From Rubripirellula sp. (lineage in GTDB: Bacteria; Planctomycetota; Planctomycetia; Pirellulales; Pirellulaceae): a stretch of 60,650 nucleotides of DNA. The notes under the pieces were generated by a model. It saw nothing but the letters and a program-made list of their open reading frames with translations, searched no databases and had not been told where the DNA came from. Shown piece after piece: positions 1-8,938 of this stretch (within the stretch, counting starts at the first letter, position 1; every line of letters starts with the position of its first letter). Both the position numbers and the translations under genes were made by a program. The DNA lies in contig JAAXJB010000089.1 of the NCBI GenBank assembly GCA_012270065.1, positions 1 to 60,650 of the forward strand, in the 5' to 3' direction.

Positions 1-1786
1 CCGCATCCAGTTCAACAGTTGCTGTCGGGTTCTCGGTGTCAATGGATACCGTATCCGAGCCACCACTACCAGAATTCCCCAGCAAATCGGTGTAGCCAGT
101 ACCGACTGCAACTGAACCAATCCCGTCCAAGCCATCATCAGCTGTAAAAGTGGCCTGGTAACTGCTTCCCGTTCCTGCAAATCCGGACAGAGAACCATTG
201 ACTGGCGTCAGGTCGCCAAGATCGAATCCACTCACATCTTCACTAAATTCAAAAGTCACCAACGAACTCGGAGTTCCATCGGTTAACTGGCTCTCGACAA
301 TATTAACTGATACTGTTGGGTTAAGTGTATCAACAGAGAACTCAGCCTCCGCAGTGTAATCTGTTTGAGCTTCTGCCAGTGGGTTTTGTGCACCTGTAAC
401 GTCAATTTCAATATTTGCGACCTCGACGCCAACGTCGGCAATATCAAATGTTCTCGTAAAAACAGTATCACCCACCGACCATGTCCCGGCGGAGGGATTC
501 ATCAATGTACCTGCCGTTAATACATCGGGATCAAAAGTCAACACTGGTTGAAAAGCTAGCGCAGTGTTCATGGCCTGATCAAATGTGACTGTCACATCGA
601 AGGAACTTCCTGCATCACTGTCGGTAATTGATGTGTCACTCACCTCGACGCTGAGAACTTGTGGCTCAACCAACACGTAGGCATAACCAGTTCTTACCGA
701 CTCGTCGATCAACGCAGCAGTTCCAACATCACCACTGCTGGATTCCAATACCCAGTCTCCATGAAGTTCCGCGTCACCTGTACGGTCGTTTGAGGCTGCA
801 ACGTCTGCGTTGGTGGCCGTCGCCAAGGCTGAGATAAACGTTTCACCGACCTGCCCCTGTGCTACATCGCATCCATAGAGCATGAGGTCACCACTATCAG
901 TCAGTGACGATCCTATCTGCGAGAGAGCCTCTGCGTAACGGGAAATGCTATCCGATTCCAACACGGTCGACCCAAGTTGCAATCGCCCGGCTGAACCGTG
1001 AGAGATGATGTGGATCGCGTCCAGATCTGCCCTATCTTCGAGAGCCTGAGAAATCTGAGATAGACCATCGTCAGCGCCATCGAGGATCAACACCTCGACG
1101 CCCTCGCGGAAACCTGCCGTCAACGTTTCATGATCCTGCACGCCCGCATCAATGAAGACGATTTCGGTGGTATCCGGGCTGCTTTGAGTCTGGTGTTCCA
1201 CCACACCATCGATACTCTGATCGAAAGCCGAAAAACCACTGGCGTTCATCACATGGGTGCCCGACTCATCTTCTGGGTTACCAGCATCATGACTGATGCT
1301 CAACTCACTGGAGTCCAGTCTGACAAAGTCGGATTCCACAACCGAAACACTGAGTTGTGGGTCAGATGGGGCAGAGATAACCGTGAGTTGGTCGGTCTGC
1401 CCGGAAGCAGCACCTAGAGCGAGAAGGTTACTGCCGCTGTCTTTGCCAGCAGAATATCCCGCAACGGCGACGGCATCGTCTGATCCCAGGGTGACAAGTG
1501 TCGTCGAGCTGGCCGGGTTTTCTACAGATAACGCGTCCATCTCAACTGAGGCTTCGCTTTGCAGTTCTTCAGCCTGAGTTTCCCACCCAGCATTCGCAGC
1601 GTCTAAACCAAGCAACGCCGCTGATGCGTCAAGAACAAACCGCGATTCGAGCAACCGGACCTGCGGTGAGACTTGTCTTTCTTGCCGGATTGGCATGGGT
1701 TTTTGGGTGAGCAGCTCATCGAGCAGTAGGCGCAGCCGTGACCGCAATCGTCGTTTATTCGTTGAATGAGACGGAGATCGGGTCAT
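1..1786 (-). CDS. Secreted DUF4347 / bacterial Ig-like domain protein, C-terminus beyond the window edge
   Basis: The minus-strand frame opens at ATG 1786 and stays open to base 1, giving about 595 residues of a longer protein whose C-terminus lies to the left. The N-terminus is basic (MTRSPSHS...KRRLRSRLRL). A motif of the 'LEPRxLLDA' type follows at about residues 45-57, read here as LESRFVLDASAA. This motif is typical of very large planctomycete and cyanobacterial surface proteins. Residues about 207-370 match DUF4347, with IHIISHGSAG and LMLYGCDVAQG as recognisable blocks. From about 372 onward come Ig-like/cadherin-like repeats with FEFSEDVSGFDLGDL and SLSGFAGTGSSYQATF. The family is thought to be cell-surface or secreted; its substrate is unknown. 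There is no classical cleaved signal peptide. Confidence 0.85.
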   Translation of the reverse strand, partial: MTRSPSHSTNKRRLRSRLRLLLDELLTQKPMPIRQERQVSPQVRLLESRFVLDASAALLGLDAANAGWETQAEELQSEASVEMDALSVENPASSTTLVTLGSDDAVAVAGYSAGKDSGSNLLALGAASGQTDQLTVISAPSDPQLSVSVVESDFVRLDSSELSISHDAGNPEDESGTHVMNASGFSAFDQSIDGVVEHQTQSSPDTTEIVFIDAGVQDHETLTAGFREGVEVLILDGADDGLSQISQALEDRADLDAIHIISHGSAGRLQLGSTVLESDSISRYAEALSQIGSSLTDSGDLMLYGCDVAQGQVGETFISALATATNADVAASNDRTGDAELHGDWVLESSSGDVGTAALIDESVRTGYAYVLVEPQVLSVEVSDTSITDSDAGSSFDVTVTFDQAMNTALAFQPVLTFDPDVLTAGTLMNPSAGTWSVGDTVFTRTFDIADVGVEVANIEIDVTGAQNPLAEAQTDYTAEAEFSVDTLNPTVSVNIVESQLTDGTPSSLVTFEFSEDVSGFDLGDLTPVNGSLSGFAGTGSSYQATFTADDGLDGIGSVAVGTGYTDLLGNSGSGGSDTVSIDTENPTATVELDA

Positions 1787-2143
1787 CAAGAAATGCTTTG
1801 CGACTGCTTTTTGGCAGGGGCTCGGCAATGCCCACCCCCATGAGCGCGAAACGAAAACACGCAGCATGCCGGAAACTGCATGCGTGACTTAGAAATCTCC
1901 CCGCATTGAAAAACGGGCAGAAAATCAAGGTATTGGCGGATTCCGGTTGCTATTCCATCGTAGTCCGCTCATTAGAACGCGGCTTGCCAAACTCAGCGAA
2001 AACGAGCAAACCAGCCGCTAATCATACTGGCAAAACAGGAGAAAAGGGCAACCTGCGTCGATTGCGACAACTTTGCCGACTAACCAGTTTTTTCTGCGAC
2101 ATCTGGGTAGGAAAGATCGACAAGTTCTAATGTCTCTTACCTG
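1787..2143. other. Divergent intergenic region
   Basis: This 357 bp stretch separates the minus-strand DUF4347 gene from the plus-strand cysteine-rich gene, so promoters for both should lie here. A 74-codon plus-strand frame at 1906-2130 starts with TTG, has no recognisable features and is probably not a gene. I see no tRNA or strong terminator. Confidence 0.5.
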
Positions 2144-3106
2144 ATGGATTCGAACTCATTCATGTTTTGCCGCATTCACAGATTCGCCCTGATTTTGCTG
2201 CTGGTTTGCCTCACTTCATCGTCAGCCATGATGGAAGCTTTCGGGCAAACCGAGGAGTCAATTTCCGGTGAATCCCAACTTGCTGCTGCACTGAGTGCGG
2301 TCCCCGATTTACCGTTGGAGCAGCGTTCACCGCCGAGCCAGACACTACAGCCAGTCCAGTCGTTACAACCTGACCTCGCAGAGAGCAATCTGGCACCCCT
2401 TTTGGGATCGCCACGGGCCATCGTAATGCCGGCAATTGAGCCATTCATGGAAAGCCCGGAGGCATCGGATTCGATCTCTCAGGAACCACCGCAGCGACGG
2501 ACGGCACCCTCCGGGCGTGTGTCCCAACCGCAGTTCACTGTGAATGCAGCGTTGAATGCGCCAGGTGAAGACTATTGGAGTCCAAATCCTGACGATACAG
2601 CTGCTCTTGAATACGAACAACTCGATGCTGAAACAGTTCGTGACCTGTTCAATGCAGACAGTGTCCGAAAACTGCGTAAGCCGATGAAAGACATCCGGAT
2701 CGTGGCGAAAGACAATGCCAATGTTCCGGAAAATCTGGCTGGTCAGTTCATGGTTAAAGAGCCAGTCCTGACAATCGTGGCTGCGGGAATCGGTGTTCCG
2801 CGACCGGACCGGTATCCGATCAAATTCAGGCATCGACCACTCTACTTTGAACAGCTGAACCTTGAACGATGCGGTAACGGATGCGGTATCGCTCAAAATG
2901 CAATCTCTGCTGGCCAGTTTTGCATGAACACATTTTTCCTTCCCTATCACATGTGCAAGACAAAACCCAATTGCCCTGTTTATTGTGGCAGTGACTGCCT
3001 CACATGTGAAAGCTATTCTGACGAGTGCAACGCTTTGCCTTTGAGCTACAAGGGACTGGCAACAGAGGCTGCAGCATTTGCAGGTTTCACGTTTCTTCTG
3101 CTTTGA
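2144..3106 (+). CDS. Secreted cysteine-rich planctomycete protein, function unknown
   Basis: This is a 320-residue protein with a hydrophobic signal segment at about residues 13-28 (RFALILLLVCLTSSSA). A Pro/Ser/Gln-rich, probably disordered stretch follows to about residue 140. The conserved part is at the C-terminal end: RPLYFEQLNLERCG near residues 230-245, then NAISAGQFCMNTFFLPYHM and a run of cysteines (CKTKPNCPVYCGSDCLTC). I recognise the 'PLYFE..NLER.G' block from uncharacterised exported planctomycete proteins, but no function is known to me. The cysteines could form disulfides outside the cytoplasm. The stop lies 48 bp before the SecA-like gene on the same strand, so the two may be co-transcribed. 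Confidence 0.8.
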   Translation: MDSNSFMFCRIHRFALILLLVCLTSSSAMMEAFGQTEESISGESQLAAALSAVPDLPLEQRSPPSQTLQPVQSLQPDLAESNLAPLLGSPRAIVMPAIEPFMESPEASDSISQEPPQRRTAPSGRVSQPQFTVNAALNAPGEDYWSPNPDDTAALEYEQLDAETVRDLFNADSVRKLRKPMKDIRIVAKDNANVPENLAGQFMVKEPVLTIVAAGIGVPRPDRYPIKFRHRPLYFEQLNLERCGNGCGIAQNAISAGQFCMNTFFLPYHMCKTKPNCPVYCGSDCLTCESYSDECNALPLSYKGLATEAAAFAGFTFLLL

Positions 3107-3154
3107 TGCCGCAATCAGAAACAGCAGCCCTTAAAAACGGTCGAGCCTCTGGTC

Positions 3155-4894
3155 ATGAACTTTGGTCTTCCCAATCCAGAGAAGCTTACCAAGAAGCTAC
3201 TACGTAAGCGTATCAATGAATCCTGCGTTGCCCGACTAGGTTTTCAGATACGCGCCAGCCAGTGGGAAGCAGCCGAGTTATTGGGCAGTCGATGCATCGT
3301 CGAGATGCCCACGGGTGAGGGAAAAACCCTGACAACACTGCTAGCCGCATGCTCTCTCGCAGCGGCCGGCCGCAAGGTTCTGATTGCAACAGCCAACGAC
3401 TATTTGGCGGCTCGCGATGCGGAGTGGATGTCCACACTGTATGACTCAGTTGGCCTGACTGTGGCCAGTGTCACAACCTCAACTCCTCGTGGGGATCGCA
3501 AAGGAGTTTACGACCACAATATCGTTTACGGAACGCTTCGTGAGTTTGCATTCGATTTCCTGCGTCATTCGATGGAAAACAGGAAAGAATACAAGCCGCA
3601 GGGAATGTTGGCCAAGTTCCCGGATGAAGTACTGATCCTTGATGAGGCGGACAGCATCCTGATTGATGAAGCTCGCACACCGATGATCATCACCGCCCCA
3701 GTCAGCAGAATTGACCCCACAAGAGAGGCTTGTTATCGGTGGTCCAGTGCTACGGCGAAAGGATTCCAACATCCGGAAGACTATGTGCGTGCCGGAGGTT
3801 CCGGCCAGATTGCCTTGACTGAAAAGGGACGCAAACGGGCGATTGCAACAAAGATGCCGTCAACCATGGCAGATTTGACAACCACCGACATTCTTCATTC
3901 GCTTGAGCGAGCCATCCTGGTCAATGAGACAATCCACCGGGATGTTCACTATCTGGTCGAGGAAGACAGCATTCAACTGGTCGATGAATACACGGGACGC
4001 CGTACGGCCGAGCGCAACTTTGGCGGTGGTGTGCAACAAGCCATCGAAGCCAGAGAGGGCCTTGCCCTGACACAAGAATCGCAGCCGATTGCACGCATCT
4101 CCGTTCAGGAATTCACAGCAAGATTCGCGCACCTTTGTGGGATGACAGCTACCGCCTGGGAAGACCGCGAAGAATTGCTTCGCGTTTACGGAGTCAAAGT
4201 GCATCGCATGCCTCCGCATCGCAAATCCAGACAGATCGTCATGTCACCGATTACCTGCCGCTCGCTTGAAGAAAAATGGGAGCGAATTGCAGAAGAAACT
4301 GCGATGATGACTGCGAAAAACAGGGCTGTCCTCATCGGAACGCGGACCATTGCCCAGTCAGAAGAGCTCAGCAAAAAGCTGAGCGAAAAAGAGCTTCCCC
4401 ATGTCGTTCTGAATGCACGCAATCCCACATCCGAAGCTGCAATCATTGCAGAGGCAGGGCAAGCGGGCAAAATCACAGTTGCGACCAACATGGCAGGCCG
4501 TGGCACAGACATTCGCCTTTCCGAAACGGTGTTCAAATCGGGTGGCATGCATGTCATCGTCAGTGAGGCCCATGCGGCTGCACGAATCGACCGTCAGTTG
4601 ATCGGCCGCAGCTCCCGGCAGGGTGATCCCGGTTCGGCTCGTCTCTTTGTCAGTCCATCGGATGAAATACTGAGTCAGGGATATGGTCAGCAGGAAGCCG
4701 ACAAATTCCTTCAAGCCGCCTTGCAGGGATCCCCTCATTGGCTTTTGGATAAGGTTCTTTCCGCCCAGAAAAAAGTCACTCTGCAACATCGTCGAGAAAG
4801 AGCTGAACTCGCTGCTCGCGACGAGACATTGGCAGAGGCGATGCTGACCCTGGGATTGGACCCTCATCTGGACCCCCAACAGGAACGCCATTGA
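3155..4894 (+). CDS. SecA-like DEAD-box motor ATPase lacking the C-terminal domains
   Basis: The 579-residue product resembles the motor part of the preprotein translocase ATPase SecA, which is normally about 850-900 residues or more. Visible elements are Walker A MPTGEGKT (51-58), Walker B LILDEADSILIDEART (159-174), DEYTGRR (278-284), QAIEAREG (295-302), NMAGRGTDI (445-453) and the motif VI region IGRSSRQGDPGSAR (483-496). The preprotein cross-linking domain looks reduced. The helical scaffold, helical wing and zinc-binding C-terminal tail are absent, since the protein ends about 80 residues after motif VI. It is therefore unlikely to be the housekeeping SecA. It may be an accessory SecA-like motor or a helicase with a different role. 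ATG 3155 lies 48 bp after the gene for a secreted cysteine-rich protein. Confidence 0.85.
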   Translation: MNFGLPNPEKLTKKLLRKRINESCVARLGFQIRASQWEAAELLGSRCIVEMPTGEGKTLTTLLAACSLAAAGRKVLIATANDYLAARDAEWMSTLYDSVGLTVASVTTSTPRGDRKGVYDHNIVYGTLREFAFDFLRHSMENRKEYKPQGMLAKFPDEVLILDEADSILIDEARTPMIITAPVSRIDPTREACYRWSSATAKGFQHPEDYVRAGGSGQIALTEKGRKRAIATKMPSTMADLTTTDILHSLERAILVNETIHRDVHYLVEEDSIQLVDEYTGRRTAERNFGGGVQQAIEAREGLALTQESQPIARISVQEFTARFAHLCGMTATAWEDREELLRVYGVKVHRMPPHRKSRQIVMSPITCRSLEEKWERIAEETAMMTAKNRAVLIGTRTIAQSEELSKKLSEKELPHVVLNARNPTSEAAIIAEAGQAGKITVATNMAGRGTDIRLSETVFKSGGMHVIVSEAHAAARIDRQLIGRSSRQGDPGSARLFVSPSDEILSQGYGQQEADKFLQAALQGSPHWLLDKVLSAQKKVTLQHRRERAELAARDETLAEAMLTLGLDPHLDPQQERH

Positions 4895-5216
4895 AATCGT
4901 CACGACCATTGCAAATGTTCTGATGGGAGTGTTTGGCCCTCGATCAACAAACTGTCGCGCTGTTGTGAAAATACAACGCCTGTAGCGGCAAATGAACAAC
5001 GGGGGAAGAATAGGGAGTTTCTCGCGGCAGAGCTCGCTCAAATGCTGCGTTTTTCAAAGGTTTTTTCCACATTTCCTTAAAGCCTTGCGTACGCTTTGAT
5101 TGGTGAACTGTGGTTCAAACGCGACATCGCGTTGCTTGAAAGAACCAAATACGCCCCAATGACCGGTTTTTCATGCCATTGCTCCTTCTCTTCCAACTCT
5201 GCTTCGCAGCACAGCC
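4895..5216. other. Intergenic region before the YTV-repeat gene
   Basis: This 322 bp region should contain the promoter of the downstream envelope protein gene. I find no RNA gene or clear terminator, and no convincing Shine-Dalgarno site directly before ATG 5217. Confidence 0.4.
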
Positions 5217-6827
5217 ATGAACTGTCAATCCAACGCAAAACTGCTTGTATTTTCTGCCTTCGCATTGCTCGTCTCGCTCCCTTCCGCGTCTGCCCAGGAA
5301 GGCTGTTGCTTCGAACCGACATACCGATTGCAGTGCGAAACTGTGCTGCAACCGCAAACAGTGCAGAAGTACCGTCTGTCTTACGAAACAGAATATGTGC
5401 CGCAAGAAGTGACCAGTTACCGGCCCGTCTTGAAAACACGAACCGAGCAGCGTGAGTACAAGGTTGCCAAACCGATTGTGGAAACGAGCTACCGGGAAGA
5501 AAAGTACACGGTTTGGAAGGCAGTGACTGAAACAAGTTATCGGGACGAGACAGTAACCCAGACCAGATATGTGACCGAGACTGCCGAGCGAGAAGAACAG
5601 TACACCACCTACCAACCAGTGGTGGAGACCGCGTATCAGGAACAACAGTACACGGTGCAAAGACCGGTGATCGAGACTCAGTACCAGACACAGCGCTACA
5701 CGGTTCAGCGACCTGTCGTGCAAACCCAGTATCAGACCCGGCAATACACATCCATGCGGCCGGTGCAGACCATGCAAACACAAACGGTTGACCGTGGTGG
5801 TTATGTAGCCCAACAGGTTGTCCAACCTGGCCGAACGTCATACTCACTCGGTTACGCGCGTGACGCGTACGGGAACAACAGTGGACTCATTTGGACTCCT
5901 CAAACCACACCAGCGACCGTCCGGACCCAGTACAGCTACCGCCCGAATCTGGTATCCCAACAGGTTGCAACCACCAGTTACGTCCCGCAGACGCAACAAG
6001 TACAGGTACCTGTTCAAGTACAAACCATGCAGTCTGAAGTCGTGTCGCAGCAGGTACCGGTTCAGGTTCAGCGAATGCAAACGCAAGTGGTCACGCAGAA
6101 AGTACCAGTTCAAACCACACGAATGGTTGCGACAACACAAGTGCGTAAAGTTCCCTACACAGTACAGCGTCCAATTACCGAAACCATCACTCGCAAGGTA
6201 CCAATCCAACAACAGCGTTGGGTCAGCGAGGAACGTGTCCGCAAGGTTCCTGTCCAGACAACGCGTACCGTGTATGAAACCCGCAAAGAGCCAGTTGAAA
6301 TCCAGTACTACGAGCAGGAGGCCGTTACGAAAACGGTCATGAAACCCGTAACTCGGCAGAAGTACGTTCCCTACACGGAAACAGTCATGGTCCCCAAGCA
6401 GGTTGTGCAACGGGTTCCTTTGGCATACACCGATCCGTTTAGCGCCGCCGTCGTGAGCGGTTACTCGACGTTCGCCAATGCCGGTTCGTCCAGCTCGCCA
6501 TCAACAGAAACCGGATCGGATTTTGGAGGTTCAATACTGCAGCCGGAAAACGCTGGCAAAAATTCAGGTACGAATGATGCAAGCGGAAACAACGCACCAC
6601 AAACACGCATGCAGAAAATTGAAATCACAGAACCTGAGAGCAGCACCACTGCCAAAGGGGAAGGGACTACGGAAGATGATGACAGCGTGATCGATGAAGA
6701 AATTCAGCCGTCCGGCGCTGAAAGTCGTGAAGAACCCAGCCTCAACAGCAACGAGGACAGTTCGGTCAAGGGCGTCAAAGCAGGCTGGAAAATTCATTGG
6801 AACCCACAACTGATGCGGGCGGCCTGA
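5217..6827 (+). CDS. Exported YTV-repeat envelope protein
   Basis: The 536-residue protein begins with a signal peptide (LLVFSAFALLVSLPSASA, predicted cleavage before QEG). Residues about 35-420 are a long run of imperfect short repeats built on Y-x-V/T, such as REEKYTVWKAVTETSYR, QEQQYTVQRPVIETQYQ and RKVPVQTTRTVYETR. They are rich in Tyr, Thr, Val and Gln. Repeats of this type are known in planctomycetes as YTV domains and are linked to cell-wall or envelope proteins. The last 110 residues differ: Ser/Asn/Gly-rich, then acidic (EDDDSVIDEE). There is no anchor or enzyme motif, so a structural role is inferred. The gene is monocistronic and convergent with the prepilin-peptidase-like gene. 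Confidence 0.85.
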   Translation: MNCQSNAKLLVFSAFALLVSLPSASAQEGCCFEPTYRLQCETVLQPQTVQKYRLSYETEYVPQEVTSYRPVLKTRTEQREYKVAKPIVETSYREEKYTVWKAVTETSYRDETVTQTRYVTETAEREEQYTTYQPVVETAYQEQQYTVQRPVIETQYQTQRYTVQRPVVQTQYQTRQYTSMRPVQTMQTQTVDRGGYVAQQVVQPGRTSYSLGYARDAYGNNSGLIWTPQTTPATVRTQYSYRPNLVSQQVATTSYVPQTQQVQVPVQVQTMQSEVVSQQVPVQVQRMQTQVVTQKVPVQTTRMVATTQVRKVPYTVQRPITETITRKVPIQQQRWVSEERVRKVPVQTTRTVYETRKEPVEIQYYEQEAVTKTVMKPVTRQKYVPYTETVMVPKQVVQRVPLAYTDPFSAAVVSGYSTFANAGSSSSPSTETGSDFGGSILQPENAGKNSGTNDASGNNAPQTRMQKIEITEPESSTTAKGEGTTEDDDSVIDEEIQPSGAESREEPSLNSNEDSSVKGVKAGWKIHWNPQLMRAA

Positions 6828-7128
6828 ACCTCACCCCCTTTTTCTTTCTCCTCAATATCTTTGTCGACTTGATGCGCAATCTTTGTCGATGTGATGCACA
6901 ACGGGAGATATGACCAGCGAAGGATCAAGGTCACGACCACTCGTTAAGACGCAAACGTCCTATTGAGGCCAAACCCCACCTCCGTTGCCTGACAATCCAG
7001 GGACGAACCCGCCAAGTAACATTTCTTGCTGCGACGGGACATTGGAGCGATGCGTCGACGGGTTGCCAGCCATGAGCATCTCCGGGCATGAGCTTCGACC
7101 GATCAGAGAGCCCCATTTTTCAAAAGTC
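6828..7128. other. Convergent intergenic region
   Basis: This 301 bp gap lies between the ends of the YTV-repeat gene and the prepilin-peptidase-like gene. It holds the 22 bp tandem repeat listed separately. I see no convincing hairpin with a T-run. Short frames of about 60 codons on the minus strand near 6931-7148 show no family resemblance. Confidence 0.4.
6857..6900. repeat. 22 bp tandem duplication, two copies
   Basis: Two adjacent 22-base units, 6857-6878 and 6879-6900, share the core ATCTTTGTCGA and GATGC and differ at three positions. They lie 30 bp past the stop of the YTV-repeat gene. Confidence 0.7.
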
Positions 7129-8454
7129 TCAACGCTGAAAAAGTGCAATTTTGATCAATCGCCAAACAAAGAGCATGCAAGCCATCAGCCCCAGCATGGC
7201 GATGCAGAGCCAAAGGAGAGTCGAGCCAAAAACCAGAAGATTGGCTCGCAGCCACTCCTGATAGATGCTATCCCAGAAAACGATCGTCAACATGGTGCCA
7301 GCGCACAAGTAAGGTCCATACGGGGTTTGTGTGTCACGCGTGATGAGATAGCGGAGCAAAACGATTGCAATCGCTGCGAAGGGGGAAAAGAAGAAGGCGA
7401 TCAAGACCGCTTGCCACCCGACAAAGGCACCAATCATTGCCATCAGAGTGACATCACCAAAACCCATGGCCTCGATTTGCAACGCCCAGCTCGCGACAAT
7501 ACGTATTGACCATATTGCACCTCCGCCGGCAGCAAGCCCCACCAGTGCAGTGAAAAGACCGGACCAATACTCTCCACCGATCACCCAGACGGTAACCACA
7601 CCCAGACTCCCGGCAATCCATAATCCAAAAAGAACTTTCCAAAAGGAGTGGTGAAACAATCCGTTCAAAAAGTGCTTGATCGCGCGTTGAAATCCCCGGC
7701 GGCGACGGATTGCGTTGCTCCAACGGCGATCGCACAAGGCGAAGCACCAGACAGCCCAGATTCCCAGACCACAGAACAGACCCTGTTCTCCAGACCAACT
7801 CTCATTTCCACTGAACCATGGTGCATCAAAAGTGGTAGGATTGAAGATGATGCTTTCACCCTGAATAAAAAAGGTGGGCATGAATGGCAAGCTCGTTGGA
7901 CCATCATCGCTGCCTGCCACCAAGACCGTCGCCAAGGTCAAACCGAGCAAGGTGCCGGGGATCGTGATCATGTCCGGGATGATTCGCTCATCAAAATCAA
8001 TGAAAGATGCCGCAACCATCAGCACAAAAAGCAAAGCATGAGAGACGAATACCAGATTGGCGTTTGGCTCAATCATCGCCATGAATTGACCTGTGCGCAT
8101 CACCGCAGGTAACAATCCACCACTCTGCGTTTCAAATTGGAAGAGCCAAACAAGAGAGATTGCGGTACCAATCTCAATCAACATCGGTCGTATCCAGAAG
8201 CCGGTTCCATGCCACTGCGATTCCCGACGCAAAAAAAACCAGCCGATAACAGGCAGGCGATCCCAGAATGTACGAGGACTCGCGTCCTCGGGACGCGGGC
8301 CCCATGGTGAAATGAGCCGCGGGTTGTAATAGGCGAAACGGTAAATCATCCAATTGGCCACAGCACCACCAATCAACCCAAACACAGCCACGAGAACGCA
8401 CTGGTTCTGGAAAGTCAGGTCGAGCCATATTGAGAGCATGAGATAGGGAACCAT
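7129..8454 (-). CDS. Prepilin-peptidase-like (type IV leader peptidase) GxGD aspartic membrane protease
   Basis: The product is a polytopic membrane protein. With the start at ATG 8454 it has 441 residues. The two catalytic aspartate motifs of family A24 are present: FIDFDERIIPD (about 151-161, Asp153) and GFGD in EAMGFGDVTLM (331-334, Asp334). The N-terminal region keeps the family pattern (GLIGGAVANWMIYRF, then DRLPVIGWFFLRR), but the zinc-binding Cys pairs of canonical enzymes are missing. About 170 residues separate the two Asp motifs, much more than usual. The expected role is cleavage and possibly N-methylation of type IV pilin-like preproteins at the inner membrane. The frame is open upstream to ATG 8685, but the extra 77 residues are not hydrophobic and look untranslated. 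No pilin genes are nearby. Confidence 0.8.
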   Translation of the reverse strand: MVPYLMLSIWLDLTFQNQCVLVAVFGLIGGAVANWMIYRFAYYNPRLISPWGPRPEDASPRTFWDRLPVIGWFFLRRESQWHGTGFWIRPMLIEIGTAISLVWLFQFETQSGGLLPAVMRTGQFMAMIEPNANLVFVSHALLFVLMVAASFIDFDERIIPDMITIPGTLLGLTLATVLVAGSDDGPTSLPFMPTFFIQGESIIFNPTTFDAPWFSGNESWSGEQGLFCGLGIWAVWCFALCDRRWSNAIRRRRGFQRAIKHFLNGLFHHSFWKVLFGLWIAGSLGVVTVWVIGGEYWSGLFTALVGLAAGGGAIWSIRIVASWALQIEAMGFGDVTLMAMIGAFVGWQAVLIAFFFSPFAAIAIVLLRYLITRDTQTPYGPYLCAGTMLTIVFWDSIYQEWLRANLLVFGSTLLWLCIAMLGLMACMLFVWRLIKIALFQR

Positions 8455-8938
8455 GGCGTGATGAAGGGCAACCGGATTCGGTCCTCGTTGCGTACCCGAC
8501 CAGTTTAGCTTCCCGCAGGGGTCGCCCGTAATGGGTCCCGTAAGCAAGTCGGGAGGAACGTGGGAATTGCAGAAACCATGCCCTTGGCTTGAATGCATCA
8601 GCATCTGCTGCCAAAGTCCGCTAATCCTCGAAAAAGTCACCCTACAGCCAACGATACAAGCCGTGAAGATTTGACGTAAATCCAACCCCTCATTAGGCTA
8701 TGATCCTGAGCAGAGGGGTAAACGATGGACGAATTTGTCACGAGATATCCTCTGCCACCCGCCTGCCCGTTTCCGGGCTACCCGCAACACGCAAAAACGT
8801 TGTTGGACAGGCTTTGTTACCGACGTCAACTATCCTGCTTCGAGTTTGGATGAGTTGGTGCAATGCACCAAGAATGAGGGAACTTCTGAGCTAACCGGCC
8901 TGCGAACCTGCCATCTTTGGAAGTTCACTCAATCAACC
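8455..8938. other. Divergent intergenic region
   Basis: About 484 bp lie between the chosen starts of two divergent genes. The frames of both genes remain open into this region (to 8685 on the minus strand and from 8735 on the plus strand), so one or both proteins could be longer. I prefer the shorter starts because they place hydrophobic N-termini at the beginning. No RNA gene was seen. Confidence 0.4.

Noticed and set aside
1130-1710. Several plus-strand frames of 70-95 codons
   Set aside because: They lie antisense to the DUF4347 protein frame, which has clear family motifs; they have none.
4358-5041. Minus-strand frame of 227 codons overlapping the SecA-like gene
   Set aside because: It is antisense to a gene with full motor motifs and has no motif of its own.
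5077-5847. Minus-strand frames of 236 and 256 codons opposite the YTV-repeat gene
   Set aside because: Their apparent length comes from the repeats in the real gene on the other strand; the peptides show no family features.
6960-7148. Minus-strand frame of 62 codons after the prepilin-peptidase-like gene
   Set aside because: It is short, overlaps that gene's end and has no recognisable feature.
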